NCBI GenBank assembly: GCA_964030785.1
Contig: OZ034974.1
Span: forward strand, 46,940,003-47,004,002
From: Siderastrea siderea
Taxonomy: Eukaryota; Cnidaria; Anthozoa; Scleractinia; Rhizangiidae
Direction: 5' to 3'
DNA length: 64,000 nt
Both the position numbers and the translations under genes were made by a program. Each line of letters begins with the position of its first letter. The stretch's first letter is position 1. This document shows, piece by piece, positions 1 to 13,122 of the stretch. The notes beneath the pieces are model-generated. The model was not told where the DNA came from and did not search any database. It saw only the letters and a list, made by a program, of their open reading frames with translations.

Positions 1-728
1 TTACCAAATCATCCTTGAGAGTTATAATTATGCATTTTAAAGCCAGCATGGGTATTTCGTTGTTTCTCTCTCTGTTAGTCTAAGAGAAAAGATGATCCTT
101 TTTTGTCTTCTCGGCGTGTCATGAACAAGCTAGACGAGCAGGAGTTGTTTATCTTTGGCTTGACGACAACACCGTCATTCCTCCCGGAGGGGAGGGGGTC
201 TCACCAAAGTTTCGTTTAGGGAAGCTCCGCCCGAGGTTCATCACGGGATTTTAGTTGCTCCAAGGTTCTATGCTTTCGCATAGAAAGTTTTCTCAAAAAA
301 GGGAGCTTCTCGTTCCATTTTCTGTTCTTACTGATCCTTTTATCCAGAAACAAATCAGATTGTAATCCATGCGGCAGGCAATATCCAAGGATCAAACAAG
401 GATATACCTGAAGGGCCCCTAGTGCATGTACAGCAGTGCTCGGTGTAGTGTGCAGTCAATTAACATTACTTGTAGATATGCGAAAATGGTTTTGTCCATG
501 CCCACGATTTGCACTACCTTGTATTTTCACAAATCGACTATACACTAGTACACAAGCCCAGCCATGAATCCCACAATTGCTGGGAGCAAATTGTGATTGC
601 ACAAGAACCAGAAACATCGCAATTCATCAGTTTCCTTCCGAAATGAACTTCCTCGAGTTCGTTTTCCCGCAGGGCACTTCTGTTGGCGGATCCAGACCTG
701 TTACAAGGTGGTGGTAAGCGGGGCGAGG
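1..728. other. no gene seen
   Basis: Mixed AT-rich sequence without a convincing exon chain or long open frame. The short open frame at 597-782 has no splice context or recognisable domain. Nothing else can be supported here. Confidence 0.5.
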
Positions 729-852
729 CAGCCTAGTCCCAAGGCGTTCTCGGATTGGTTAAACCTGGACCGTGAGCCGTGACGACTCGCAAGCCCCTTC
801 CCAGACTTCGCACAGACGACGAGGTTAGAGAGAACGCCTAGGGACTAGGCTG
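729..852. repeat. short inverted-repeat (MITE-like) unit
   Basis: The 23 bases at 729-751, beginning CAGCCTAGTCCC, recur as reverse complement at 830-852 with one or two mismatches. They enclose about 78 bp. This looks like the two ends of a small non-autonomous DNA element. The target duplication is not clear, so the family is unassigned. Confidence 0.5.
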
Positions 853-2300
853 GGGTGAGGGTTCTTGGGAGAAGGGTGGAGAGAAAATGTTCAAGAAATC
901 GTTCAAGAATGGAAAAAAATTGGCTCTTTGAATGATGAGGGAACTGGGGAGGGAGAGAGGAATCTTAGTCCAGTTCTGGCCCCTCTCTCTCTGAGAGAGG
1001 AGCCACAACTGGACCAATATAATCTTAGATACGACTCTGGCTTCGGCTTCTCCCGTCGTCAACAAAACGCACTTAAGTCAGAAAAATGTGACAGTTCGCG
1101 TAGATCAACAGGTTTTCCTATCATCACTGTGGCATATGCAAGGATTTTTTTTAAAGACCCCGTCTTGTTAGAAAATAAACGACACAAACTTGAAATTATA
1201 AAAATCTGGTGTTTGGTGAGTTACAAACGTTAAGCAGCCTGAAAAACGGTTCATTAGGCTTGTAAAACCTTTCTTTGTTTCTTACTGTTAAATGGATAAA
1301 ACTGGTATGTCTCAGAAAAAGAATAAAACCATTCCTGACGTACGTATAAACAAGGGACCGTCGTGTCGGAAGCGAAAAACACAAACGAAAGGTGACACGT
1401 GCGAGAAATAGAATACGCATTGGAAGGGTTATTTTATGGCGGACTTTGTTCTCTAGCGTTTTCTGCTTCTGATTCCCAGAGAAAAAAATCGAGACTGCCA
1501 AATGTTCAACACTAAAGCCTCGCTGTTTTGATTTAACTACCTCGGAGCAGACATATCCATTCTAAATCGTTGCTCAACTAAACCCGGGGCCCGTGATTGG
1601 AGCAGTCCCCGGGACCATCCACTCAGGGACAGTCGAGCAAGAAGTAGAAGCGAACTCCCGCGCGCGTGCTCATATTCCCCTCGCTCAACTTTCCCTGAGC
1701 AAGAGGGCCTGCTTGTAGTTTAGCTCGTGCTCAAAAGAAACAAACAAAGAAACAAACAAACAAACAATCAATCAAATAAACCAACAGGTCACGATTCTGA
1801 CGGCTTTTTAAAAAAGAATTTCTTCTTGTTTTCTTTTGCGATATTATCAGTAAACCTTACCATATTGTGATTACCATATCAAGAAAAGAATTGTAACTAT
1901 CAATTTTCCCTGTAGAAAATAAATTTCCAAAAATCTTTGTTAAAAAATAGCCCTTGATACAATTCAATAACCATTAGCATACTACCTGTCCACACAAACC
2001 CGTTTTTCAGTCATTCTGCTGAACCAAAACAGCTTCGTATAAACTGGCGTTGCGTATCGTTTTCAGTTGTCAATACCTGTGTTTTTGAATAAAACGCACG
2101 CCTTTCAGTTTTTTTTCTTACATGTTTTATACTTTTTCGCCTGTTACACTGACAGTGTAGCAAAAGCGTTCGCTTTGATGCATTTTCGCTTAGTATAGTG
2201 TCTATTCAAAACGATTGAAAACATCGCCAGCGTTTTCAAGTCTCCGTTTTCCTCTGCGTTTTTAGCCTGAACAACAGGCTAAAACAAACGAAAACGCACT
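853..2300. other. no gene seen; AAAC microsatellite
   Basis: No exon chain is visible. At 1736-1782 there is an imperfect (AAAC)n/(AATC)n microsatellite. Near 940-1050 a purine-rich stretch and its pyrimidine-rich counterpart make long open frames on both strands, which is a composition effect. Confidence 0.5.
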
Positions 2301-2302
2301 TA

Positions 2303-2637
2303 GGCGCTATTTACATGAGTTATTTCATCCTGGGATGAGTTTCACCCCGGGATGACCTTCATCTCATCCCGGGATGACTTTCATCTCGGTGTCTGGTGAT
2401 TTACCTTTGAGTGTTTACATGATTTGGAGCAAAAATGTGTTCGCCCCGGGATGATTTCATCCCGGTCGTCAGCATCGGGATGAAATCATCCCGGGGCGAA
2501 CCCATTTTTGCTCCAAATCATGTAAACGCTTACAGGTAAATGACCAGACACCGAGATGAAAGTCATCCCGGGATGAGATGAAAGTCTTCCCGGGGTGAAA
2601 CTCATCCCGGGGTGAAATAACTCATGTAAACGGCGCC
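2303..2637. mobile_element. 335-bp palindromic MITE, TA-flanked
   Basis: The whole unit folds on itself. It starts GGCGCTATTTACATGAG and ends with the near reverse complement CTCATGTAAACGGCGCC. Inside, repeated CATCCCGGGATGA-type motifs mirror each other around position 2465. It is flanked by TA at 2301-2302 and 2638-2639, as expected of a Tc1/mariner-type target duplication. It has no coding capacity. Confidence 0.85.
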
Positions 2638-3361
2638 TAAAATGTGAACAGCGCCTTAAGTTATTTTCGTACGATTGTTATAATCACTTAAGTGGCTGTC
2701 TCCCTAAGATCCTCATAACCCAAATTGGTCACGAAATAGATTTCCTTCAAAACTTTTATGTGAATTACACTTTGTCTCGGTACTTTAAAAACACTTTTCG
2801 TTTGGGCTCTAAATGCTTTCTTCGACAGTTTACAAGGGGGGTCCCCTGGTGGACAAAAATGGACATTTTATTGCTGCAAAAATGCCAATTTTCAATAACT
2901 TTCGTAACTCCTCACAACACTTAAAATTTGATGTATGACAAAATTCTACTATTGGTTGATAAGTACAACTCTTCCTTATGCTACAGTGTTACTGACATTT
3001 CCATGTAGTCGTTTTGAGTAGTTAAAACAGTTCCTTTTATCAACCCAATTTCACAACTTTTAGAAAAGTAGGAAAAATGGGTAAACAAAAATACATGTTA
3101 ACAAAAAGTGAGACCTCGTATAGCAAATTCCTGGCAGTCATGGCAAGTTAAAGACTTGGCCTTGGTTATAATAAAATAAAATCGTGCGGCCAGACGGTTT
3201 AAAGAACGTGGCCCCGCTTTGAAACACCAGTATTTCTAAATTATGCAAATTACAAACCACGACCTATGCGTGGAATTTAAGAGCAAATGTGATGCGAGCA
3301 GTGCTCCCTTACATCAGGAAAACACAAAAATAGTTTCAAACTACAGCACGACACAAATGTA

Positions 3362-3370
3362 AACTGGTAA
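3362..3370. repeat. 9-bp target duplication, left copy (AACTGGTAA)
   Basis: AACTGGTAA occurs directly before the left terminal repeat and again at 8043-8051 directly after the right one. The other palindrome arm (11543-11560, reverse strand) has a single AACTGGTAA running into TATTTCGC, which is the unoccupied site. Confidence 0.9.
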
Positions 3371-6300
3371 GACAGGGCTCAAAAACGGCTGATTGGTTAA
3401 AAGATATTACGTAAAAAGCGTCACAGAATTGCTACTGAGCATGCGTGTTGCTTTTTCACCCTTGAAAATTTCAATATGGCGGACGGGCTGCAGTTGTTTT
3501 AGCACGGGAACCGCAATATTATTTCACTTTCAACGGACGATCGAAGTTACGTTAGATAGTTTTTTTAATCGGAAATGCTGTTTGAATCGATCATTGACTT
3601 CAGTGGCTTTCAAAAAAGCCATTTTGGCCGCCGTACACTGGAGAAACTAAATATACTTATCGGCAGTCCAGTCTTGGATCAGGCTGCATCTTCTGATGGC
3701 GTTTAGGATTGATCTCGTTGTTTGATTAAAATTTTATCTTCCGTCAATATTTTTTCGTGGACAAGGCATGCAGAAGGGGAGTGATCTCATGGTTGCAGGT
3801 CAGTAATTTATTGATGTACTATTTCATAACTGATCATCATGCACTCAGTGGTTGTTATGTAGCCCTTTGCTGGTCATGTTTTTGCACATTTAATACACAA
3901 GTTTGTTGACGTGGATTGCTACTCTTTTACAAACTGACAAGTGCTTTAATAGCCGGAAGAGAGTGTTACCTGATGTTTAAATAATGCTACAACAGTCTTC
4001 AAAAGTGCCCTTTTTCGAGATCACTTAAAAGCCTGTTGTGGTTGGTATTTTTGATACTTTAAGTCCACACTATGACTCGTATGATGCATTTTTTTTAACT
4101 GACAAATGCTGCTTTATGTTGTGTGTCGAATTCTGAAGAAAGCAAATCAAATAATTATTTTTGAATTTTGTTAATTGCAATTACTCAGTCTTTCTTAGGT
4201 CAGCAACACTGAACGCGTTTATTTGCTTTATTCATTGGTTAACATATTTAATCAACACACTTGTTGATCAATACACGATGACAATTTCTGCTTTTCGTTA
4301 AGTTTTGCTTGTGCTCATTGATTTGTGTATTGTTAGCTTTACCCATATACTTTGTTCCCATGAAGATCCATACCACATCTTGGTCAGCATTTTACTTGTT
4401 TTGCAATTTATTTGTCTACTTGAACCAGTATGCCACACCACAATTTTTAAAGTAAAACCCTAGTATGATTGCTAATGGTGGACAAAATATGACTGTATGG
4501 TACAAGTGGTTTTTGCATTTAGGGGGTATTCTAGTAATAGGAAACAACTGCATCAGTTAATTTTTGGGAAAAAACCTTTCGCAAATAGCCAAAATAGAGT
4601 GTTGATTGATGTTTACAGGGGAACTGACTCCACTAATACGATCACTGATCAATGGGTCATATTAAATAATAATTAATGAAAAAAAAAACGATTGTTGCAT
4701 TCAAGAAGTATTTCAGTCAGAAAAATAACTGGATCAGTTAATTTGTGGGCTAAAAGAAGTGTCATAAGACGATCACATGTAACAATTTGGTTGGTAAGAC
4801 AGGGTTTTACTTGTACATTGTCCTTTTAAGACCTGCGAGACCAAACAAGGTCATGTGGGTGAAAGAGATTCAATCTATTTGCAGAATGTTTTTAAAATGT
4901 TATGTTAAATTTGTTGAGTGCCAGCATTATGATACATTTTTTGCCAATAAGTTTTAAATTAATTATATATACATGAAGTAAAATTTATGTTTTACATCTT
5001 TTTTCTCCAGGTTGTCACAGCTTTTGACTGCAGTGATATGTTCTTATCCAGCCTGTTAAGATCTTGGCAGAAAGCAGAGAATGGCAGCAATAAAAGTCAC
5101 TAGTGTTCAATTCAAATATTAATTATTCTAATTATTGATTTTTCAAATGTCCTTTTGCCCTACACTCTTTGGTTGTACAACATTCTTGATACTGAAACAG
5201 TCCAGTGGAGTGCACTGATGTTTTGCAGTCTGATCTCTATGAGAGGTCTGTCTTGAGGCAAACTACATGTTTATTGCTCCTGATGAAAGGTGAAGTGAAA
5301 AAGCATGTATATAAAGATTTGAGAAATAAAACCCAGCATCTCTGTGCCTTTTTTCCATCTTGCAACTCATCTTAAATTAATTTTGTAGCCAACCTTCTTT
5401 TTAGAAGGAAGTTAGAAGCAGTTGTGTGAGAGGGGCATCAATGATGATTATGACCCTTCGTTTTAGTCTTTGCCCTATCTGCACTTTTCAGATACTACGT
5501 GTACTTGTCTGGAGCACTGAACATTGATTGATGCAGCATTTGCTCCTAATTAGTGAACTCAATTCTGGAGCGACTTCCTCAGTGTTTTGTGCTTCTGTAC
5601 CATTGGTTTTTTTTTTTAATTCAAAGTTAAATTCTGTGTGGTATCATTTAGATATTATTTTGGTAAATATACTGCTCAACAATTTCCTTTAGCAATACAG
5701 TCAAGTTCTTTCATTAATTACTCTTGACTAAGATTAACCAAAAATTGCTGAATTTTGATTCATCTGACAACTGTCAGCCTTGTTCTGAAAAAAGCAAAGG
5801 GTATTGAACCTGTCTGCTGTTGGAATATAAATGAAGGGTTCACAAGCTAAAGAAGCTGGCTGCAGAAACAATGAGTACATTTGTATTGGCAAGGAGATGC
5901 ACTTTGCTTTGCTATTATAATTTTATATTTTCCAGTGTGTTTTAAATGAAGTTATGCTGCACCGACAATTTTGTTGCTAAGAGGGGTGCACCTTGTGTTT
6001 GAAAGGTACTATTTTGTCCTATTCCAGTTCTGTTAATATCATGTCATTTTCCATGATCTTTCCACCTTTTTTTTTCGTTGTTGAAATACATTTAGGTGTT
6101 TTTTCGTTTGTTTTGCTCGTGTATTCAGTAGCTCAGATGGCAGAGTTTTTTGTTCATCCTCCATCACAGTTCCCATAACTGCAAAATAGCAAAACATTTC
6201 ACCATCATTTCAGTGACAAAAACAGACGTTTTTGTTTGGTTGATTTCAGATGCAGTGATTTAAGATGGGATGGTTCCAACATAGCATTCTCTGCAAAAAT

Positions 6301-8042
6301 ATTCATTAGAAAACTAATCACTTGAAAATATTCAATGGGAAACGATTTCAAGCTCTATTCACCTGAAAAGCCAATGAACTTTAATATGTGGAGGTCGTTT
6401 GTTTCCTGTGCGAGGTACTGTCCAAGGGTTTACATTAAACAGTGCACAATTTAAGTTCACTTCGCTTTTCTTCAGCCGTTTCACTCACAGAGTTACAACC
6501 TCGAGGTAGATGTGACCATTGAAATAGAAGCTGGTTTGATCTGCTGATCCTGTAGTGCTGTTTGTTTTTCGGTACATGTATTTTGGAAAATGAATATTCG
6601 GATTCTTGTTGTTTAAATTCTGTCATTACTGATTTTGAGCAACAATGACTAGTAAAACTTAGGGTATTTGGACGTTTATTAACTTGATCTAACGCATGTT
6701 CAAATACTTTTATTTTAGAAAGCATTAAGAAACAACGAAGTAAACATTGGCAATAACTTAATCGAGTTGCTGTACACTGGCACGACTTCTCTTCTAAGAT
6801 ATAAACAAACAAATGTTCATCTTCAAACGGCGATTTAAAAAATCATCGACGCGAAAAAATAGTATCTTAATATTTCTTTACAAATTATCAAACTTTCCAT
6901 TATGAGACACTCATATACTATCTTAGCAAACAAGAAAATCCAAGATCCGTTGAAGTCTTGTTGTCAAGGACAGCTATCTATAAGTTAGCAGAACAATGTC
7001 CCAAAACGTTTAGGACAACATGGTCTGATTGTTACCGAAACTAACCTCCCTGATTATCAAGGAACTAATAATATCAAAAGCCCATGAGGATGCACATCTC
7101 GAACACATGTAAGTGGCCGTAAATCCTCGTTGTTCAAAGGCGGCCATATTGAAACTTGTTTCTTTTCGAGGCACCAATACCGAAGCCATTGAAGAATATG
7201 CTGTCAAGAATACTTGACAGCAGAGCTCTGCATTATTTTTTGCAATCTGTGTTGAATCCTTGAACAAGCACAGCGCTATGGAAGGTCGACTGTTAAAGTA
7301 AGGTCGTATGCAAAGGACAGGTTAGATCATAAAATTTTACAACAAGGTATAAAACAAACAATAAGCAATTTATTTAACCTTTCAAGATGCACTTGTACAC
7401 TGCCAATAAAAACTTCATAGAAGTCCTAACCATAAGATGTACCCTTTCTAAAACTATCGGCATGCGATTCACAAGCGACAATTAAAACAAGAGACGGTTG
7501 AATAGTACAAAATTAAGCTAAAAACACAACGCGAGCGGACAAGATTGTGCTCTACTTGTGAATTATTCCGCCATATTTTTCTTCTTTGGGTAGCGTTAAT
7601 GAAGTCCATAAACAAGAAGCATTTAAAAATTTTCATCAGAACGAATCAAAAGTCATTTTTGATATGTTAAATAGGAATAAACAAGCTACGGAAATTTGCG
7701 TTTCAAAACCTTAGAGAACTTGACACGACCTTAGTTAACGCAAAAACTGTACCTTGGGGCAATTACGAAAAGCTCAAAGTATCCTTGGGGAAGAGGTGTC
7801 TTCATCGCCGGATAAAACTGAAAATACCATTTCGATTTCTTCAATCAGAGTCACAACTTCAGCATAAGTGATTGTACAGATTACCCAGGTTGTTTTTGAG
7901 GGCTTTGAGCGTGCAGGAGGCTGCAAGGAGCCGTTACAATGACGTGTTAGATTTTCATTCGTCGTCCGCCATTTTGAAAATCGAATGGCGGGAAGAGGAC
8001 CTGGGTTTTACTGCGCATGTCCAGCCGTTTTTGAGCCCTGTC
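3371..8042. mobile_element. 4.67-kb TIR transposon, MULE-like, no transposase recognised
   Basis: The ends are perfect 21-bp inverted repeats at 3371-3391 and 8022-8042; the outer 20 bases read GACAGGGCTCAAAAACGGCT. The element is flanked by a 9-bp direct duplication. A 9-bp duplication is typical of Mutator-like elements, while hAT and P elements normally make 8 bp; the assignment is inference. Just inside both ends lies an inward-facing ATGGCGGACG motif (3475-3484 on plus, 7966-7975 on minus). The interior has only short open frames (3393-3650 plus; 6435-6812, 7010-7267 and about 7790-7985 minus), none recognisable. It is probably non-autonomous or decayed, or carries captured host sequence. 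Confidence 0.85.
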
Positions 8043-8526
8043 AACTGGTAATATTTCGCATATAGCTTTAATTAAATTGTACAGCATTCAAATAGCTCAT
8101 TAACTATGCTCAATTCATAAGATAAACAAGTTTTAAAGTACACGCCACTCGATGATTGCTCAATGCGCTTAGCACGTAACTTTACAAAACAACCTTGATC
8201 TAGAGGTATTAATCTGAGAATAAATCAATAAAAGCAAGTCATATTGAGTATATCACAGCTTGTGTTTTCCAAACTAATCTAGCGAACACTTAATGCCTTG
8301 CAAAATAATGAAATCAACGAAGGGCATCTTGTTCTGTTTTCATTTGCACCCATTACCTCAATTATTCTGTCATCTTCGATCAAAAACAGATCCGTGCATT
8401 TCAGAGATCATCTTAGAAGCGTCAAAACAGTTGGTTTTGGGAAAATTCTTCGTTCAAAAGCCTTCATTTAGACCAAGCTTTCCATTCATTACTTCTCTCG
8501 TGTTAAATTTTTCAGGCAGTAGCCGC

Positions 8527-8790
8527 TGACCAGTAGCTAATGTTAACAAAAAGACCTGGTACTGCTCCGTTTTGTACTCGCGTTTCTCTTAGCTATCTTA
8601 AATTTGAATGCAAGATCGCTCACCAATGAAGGGTGAATTCATTTGAAAATAAGAGTTGGAGGTCTTGAGGGAAAATGCAAATCTTTGCCCTTAAAGGCTG
8701 CAAGCACATAACCGCAGTGTGTGACGTGGTTGCTAATTTTTTTGTATTTTTAGCAAGGTGAAATAACGTGATTACTCGGACTTTGGGAGC
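8527..8790 (+). repeat. diverged direct repeat, copy 1
   Basis: The stretch starting TGACCAGTAGCTAATGTTAA is repeated in the same orientation from 9223 (TGACCAGTAACTAATGTCAA) with scattered changes. The second copy lies in the palindrome spacer just past the arm, so an older direct duplication preceded or accompanied palindrome formation. Confidence 0.7.
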
Positions 8791-9221
8791 GCATCTTCAC
8801 AAGTTTGAAAATAAACTTCTAGTTTCATCCAAGCTGTTAAATTCTGGAATGTGACCTAGCGAAACGTCAGTAAAGCAAAAATATTACTACTTGATAGAAA
8901 TCTCCTCCGTTGCCGGAATACTTTCTGTTTGATAAAACAGTGGTGGGAGCTTGGTCCATGACGACTTAATGGTTGTGATCCAGTTTGCAATATGTACCCC
9001 CAGGACCACCTAATAGTGAGGTACTGCTCTACCAAATGTGAACATACGATACCCAAAAAGACGTCTAGCTTTTGGAATTTCGCCTCGACTTAGTTTTGCT
9101 GCGCTTTCTCTAGATTAGCAATATACCGCCAAACATAGTCAATGTCACTTCCGGAGTTGATCACAGACTAGCCTGGGTAGTATGAGAACCAGGCTTAATC
9201 AGTGGAAATTACGAGTATCCT

Positions 9222-10375
9222 GACCAGTAACTAATGTCAACAACAACACCTGGGTACTGCTCCGTTTTGCACTCGCGTTTTGGCTCTTAGCTATCTAAAA
9301 TTTGAATTCCTGATCCTCCACCAATTAATAGTGAATTTATTTGAAAATAAGAGTTGGAGCTCATAGGGAGAAAAAACAAATTTTTGTCCTTAATAATAGA
9401 TCTGCAAGCACACAACCACAATGAGGGCCATGGTTTCGAGTTTTTGGTATTTTCAGCTAGGTAAAACAACTCGTTCAGCTGGGCACGTCTTCATAGATTT
9501 GAAAATAACCCTCCTGTTTTCGACTCCTGGGGCTTTGAAAGGTTCCTTCAGTTTTGAGAAAGTAATCAGCTACAGTTAAGAGATAACCTTAACTTTATCT
9601 AGACGGGCCTTCTTTGGTCTTCTGTGGCCGTTGAGGGGCACGCCTCCATTAAACTCCGATAGCAATAAAGCAATGAAAATGAAACTTAGAGGGTCAAACG
9701 TATGTCCAAGAATTTTGTCCAAGAATGTTTCCTTTGAGATCGGCAAGGGATACTGATGACGTCACACGACGTCAGACTTAAGTCAACATTTCCAATTGGC
9801 GGCCATCTTGGATCCACCGTAATGGATTTCGTGATTTCCCTAAAACAAAAATAATAAAAGAACTCTAACACTATCTAATAACATGACACCTACAGTGAGA
9901 AAGTCATTTTTGTTTTCAGTTAAAACAGTAATGCACCAAATTATTTCAGAAAAACACGCCTGTCAAAGTTTGATTGCCTTAGCGACGCGAATTTCACTGT
10001 ACATTGACCTACCACACTAATTTGTTCCCAAATAATTTTTTAAATAAAAGTTTGTCGGTGTTTGTTCACATATTAAAAATTATAGAAAAGTTTCAAGTCT
10101 GCAAAGGCAAAATCCGTACATCCTCTCCTCCCCCCCCATTGTAAGGTTAATTTAAAATAAAGTAGGGTTTCAAGGAACTCAAAAATTCCTTCGGAAAAGC
10201 CAGTAGTAAATGACTGGAAACAGTATTCAAGAGGAAACGAGTTTCTGTTCTAGGTAACGGGCGTCTACTGTACAACTAGACTAAGAGTAGTCTAGTAGAG
10301 ATAGTACTTATAGGAGAATAATTTTTGCGCGAGCTCGCGTATCTCACCCGCTATTCAATCCCTAACAAAAATCTG
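9222..10375. other. palindrome spacer, 1.15 kb
   Basis: Single-copy loop between the arms. It starts with the second copy of the direct repeat (9223 to about 9480) and then shows no gene. The short open frames on the minus strand (9287-9469, 9686-9871) lack any splice or domain support. Confidence 0.7.
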
Positions 10376-12152
10376 AGGATACTCGTAATTTCCACTGATT
10401 AAGCCTGGTTCTCATACTACCCAGGCTAGTCTGTGATCAACTTCGGAAGTGACATTGACTATGTTTGGCGGTATATTGCTAATCTAGAGAAAGCGCAGCA
10501 AAACTAAGTCGAGGCGAAATTCCAAAAGCTAGACGTCTTTTTGGGTATCGTATGTTCACATTTGGTAGAGCAGTACCTCACTATTAGGTGGTCCTGGGGG
10601 CTACATATTGCAAACTGGATCACAACCATTTAATAAGTCGTCATGGACCAAGCTCCCACCACTGTTTTATCAAACAGAAAGTATTCAACGGAGGAGATTT
10701 CTATCAAGTAGTAATATTTTTGCTTTACTGACGTTTCGCCAGGGTCAGATTGCAGAATTTAACAGCTTGGATGAAACTAGAAGTTTATTTTCAAACTTGT
10801 GAAGATGCGCTCCCAAAGTCCGAGTAATCACGTTATTTCACCTTGCTAAAAATACAAAAAAATTAGCAACCACGTCACACACTGCGGTTATGTGCTTGCA
10901 GCCTTTAAGGGCAAAGATTTGCATTTTCCCTCAAGACCTCCAACTCTTATTTTCAAATGAATTCACCCTTCATTGGTGAGCGATCTTGCATTCAAATTTA
11001 AGATAGCTAAGAGAAACGCGAGTACAAAACGGAGCAGTTCCCGGTCTTTTTGTTAACGTTAGCTACTGGTCAGCGGCTACTGCCTGAAAAATTTAACACG
11101 AGAGAAGTAATGAATGGAAAGCTTGGTCTAAATGAAGGCTTTTGAACGAAGAATTTTCCCAAAACCAACTGTTTTGACGCTTCTAAGATGATCTCTGAAA
11201 TGCACGGATCTGTTTTTGATCGAAGATGACAGAATAATTGAGGTAATGGGTGCAAATGAAAACAGAACAAGATGCCCTTCGTTGATTTCATTATTTTGCA
11301 AGGAAAAGTGTTCGCTAGATTAGTTTGGAAAACACAAGCTGTGATATACTCAATATGACTTGCTTTTATTGATTTATTCTCAGATTAATACTTCTAGATC
11401 AAGGTCGTTTTGTAAAGTTACGTGCTAAGCGCATTGAGCAATCATCGAGTGGCGTGTACTTTAAAACTTGTTTATCTTATGAATTGAGCATAGTTAATGA
11501 GCTATTTGAATGCTGTACAATTTAATTAAAGCTATATGCGAAATATTACCAGTTTACATTTGTGTCGTGCTGTAGTTTGAAACTATTTTTGTGTTTTCCT
11601 GATGTAAGGGAGCATTGCTCGCATCACATTTGCTCTTAAATTCCACGCATAGGTCGTGGTTTGTAATTTGCATAATTTAGAAATACTGGTGTTTCAAAGC
11701 GGGGCCACGTTCTTTAAACCGTCTGACCGCACGATTTTATTTTATTATAACCAAGACCAAGTCTTTAGCTTGCCATGAAAAGTTGTGAAATTGGGTTGTT
11801 GAAAGGAACTGTTTTAACTACTCAAAACGACTACATGGAAATGTCAGTAACACTGTAGCATAAGGAAGAGTTGTACTTATCAACCAACAGTAGAATTTTG
11901 TCCTGCATCAAAATTTAAGTGTTGTGAGGAGTTACGAAAGTTATTGAAAATTGGCATTTTTGCAGCAATAAAATGTCCATTTTTGTCCACCAGGGGGCCC
12001 CCCTTTTAAACTGTCGAAGAAAGCATTTACAGCCCAAACGAAAAGTGTTTTTAAAGTACCCAGACAAAGTGTAATTCACATACAAGATTTGAAGGAAATC
12101 TATTTCGTGACCAATTTGGGTTATGAGGATCTTAGGGAGACAGCCACTTAAG
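10376..12152 (-). repeat. right arm of the large palindrome
   Basis: Reverse complement of the left arm: its inner end AGGATACTCG matches CGAGTATCCT at 9221 and its outer end GCCACTTAAG matches 2687. It is uninterrupted, so it keeps the site into which the 4.67-kb transposon inserted in the other arm. Confidence 0.9.
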
Positions 12153-12178
12153 AGCGACCTTTCAGCAAACATCGAGCA

Positions 12179-12665
12179 TTCGGCGGCAGAAGTTGAAAAA
12201 TCGATTTCTTTCATATTTTGCACATAAATGGGTATTGGTAAAACTAGAAACCTCATGTGGTTCGTTTTCCCCAGAAGCACTTTATTTTCGGAAAAAACGA
12301 GGAGATCGATTCTCGGGTTCCGGAGGTCAAAATCACAGCAAATTAATCTTGAAAAAGATAGACACTTCTTATTAACAGAACAAGTCTTTTTCATTAGCTA
12401 GACAGTTACAAAACAGCAGTAGCGAAATTTAATGAGCACAAACAATTCCAAACTAAAAGGCAGTTTCTGACGTTTACGTACAAACTGATTTGGAACCTAC
12501 TGTAACTTCTGTGAAATAATTTAACATGTGCCATAACCCCACATGGTCTAATTGAACTAAGCTATACCTTGAAACTGGTTTGGGTTATCCATGCTGCTGT
12601 CTTTGGGAAAACTTGGAAGACAGCGAATTTAACAAATGGGGCTTAATGAAGCTCAACTTTGCCGA
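12179..12665 (+). repeat. second palindrome, left arm
   Basis: Sequence from the TTCGGCGGCAGAAG area through TTTGCCG at 12665 matches, as reverse complement, 13123-13588. Matching landmarks include AAAATCGATTTCTTTC and AACAGCAGTAGCGAAAT. Divergence and small gaps are clearly greater than in the first palindrome, so this one looks older. Confidence 0.8.
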
Positions 12666-13122
12666 ATCCCGAAATACACCAAAATTTTCGTGTTAAGCTA
12701 CACAATCTCCCTTTTCTTCGTCGTTGCTTGATGCTTGATGATGGCTTCAGACTAAAATGTTCGGTTGATCTCAAAAAAGGTAGAGGGAAAAGAAAAAATT
12801 GAACGATATTGGTGATATATATCGTCAGAGCTCCTGTACAAACACGTCAAAACGTGACATCTAATATGCTACACCTGTGACATCATATATCCAAATTTGG
12901 TTAAACAATTTGGTCACGTATTTGGTAACGCAATGCAAACAAATGTAGAGAGAATATTTGCACACGAAGGAACAGAAGTTTGGAAACGTGAAAATCGCCC
13001 ATTTCGGGCTTTTTCTTCCTCTATTTGGAATGCAAAAGAATGTTAACGCTGGAAATTAACAAGAGTGAAGTAGAGCGAGCCCGTTTGGTTAAAGAAGCAA
13101 AATTTCCCGTGTTTTTGTGTAC
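12666..13122. other. spacer of second palindrome
   Basis: About 460 bp, AT-rich, no gene seen. Confidence 0.5.

Larger units (their letters stand above)
2687..9221 (+). repeat. left arm of a large palindrome (split by an insertion)
   Basis: From CTTAAGTGGCTGTC at 2687 to GAGTATCCT at 9221 this arm is the reverse complement of 10376-12152, at very high identity over most of its length. The homology is interrupted from 3371 to 8051 by a transposon and its duplicated target, leaving about 1.85 kb of arm. Matching short open frames at 8293-8529 here and at 11070-11291 in the other arm simply reflect the repeat. No protein family is recognisable in either. Confidence 0.9.

Noticed and set aside
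8293..11291. Same 73-residue open frame at 8293-8529 (plus) and 11070-11291 (minus)
   Set aside because: The match follows from the palindrome arms; there is no domain, and conservation between arms is as strong outside the frame.
11915..12394. 159-codon minus frame spanning the outer edge of the first palindrome and the second one
   Set aside because: It crosses a repeat boundary at 12152 and is not kept in the matching left copy; composition is typical of non-coding DNA here.
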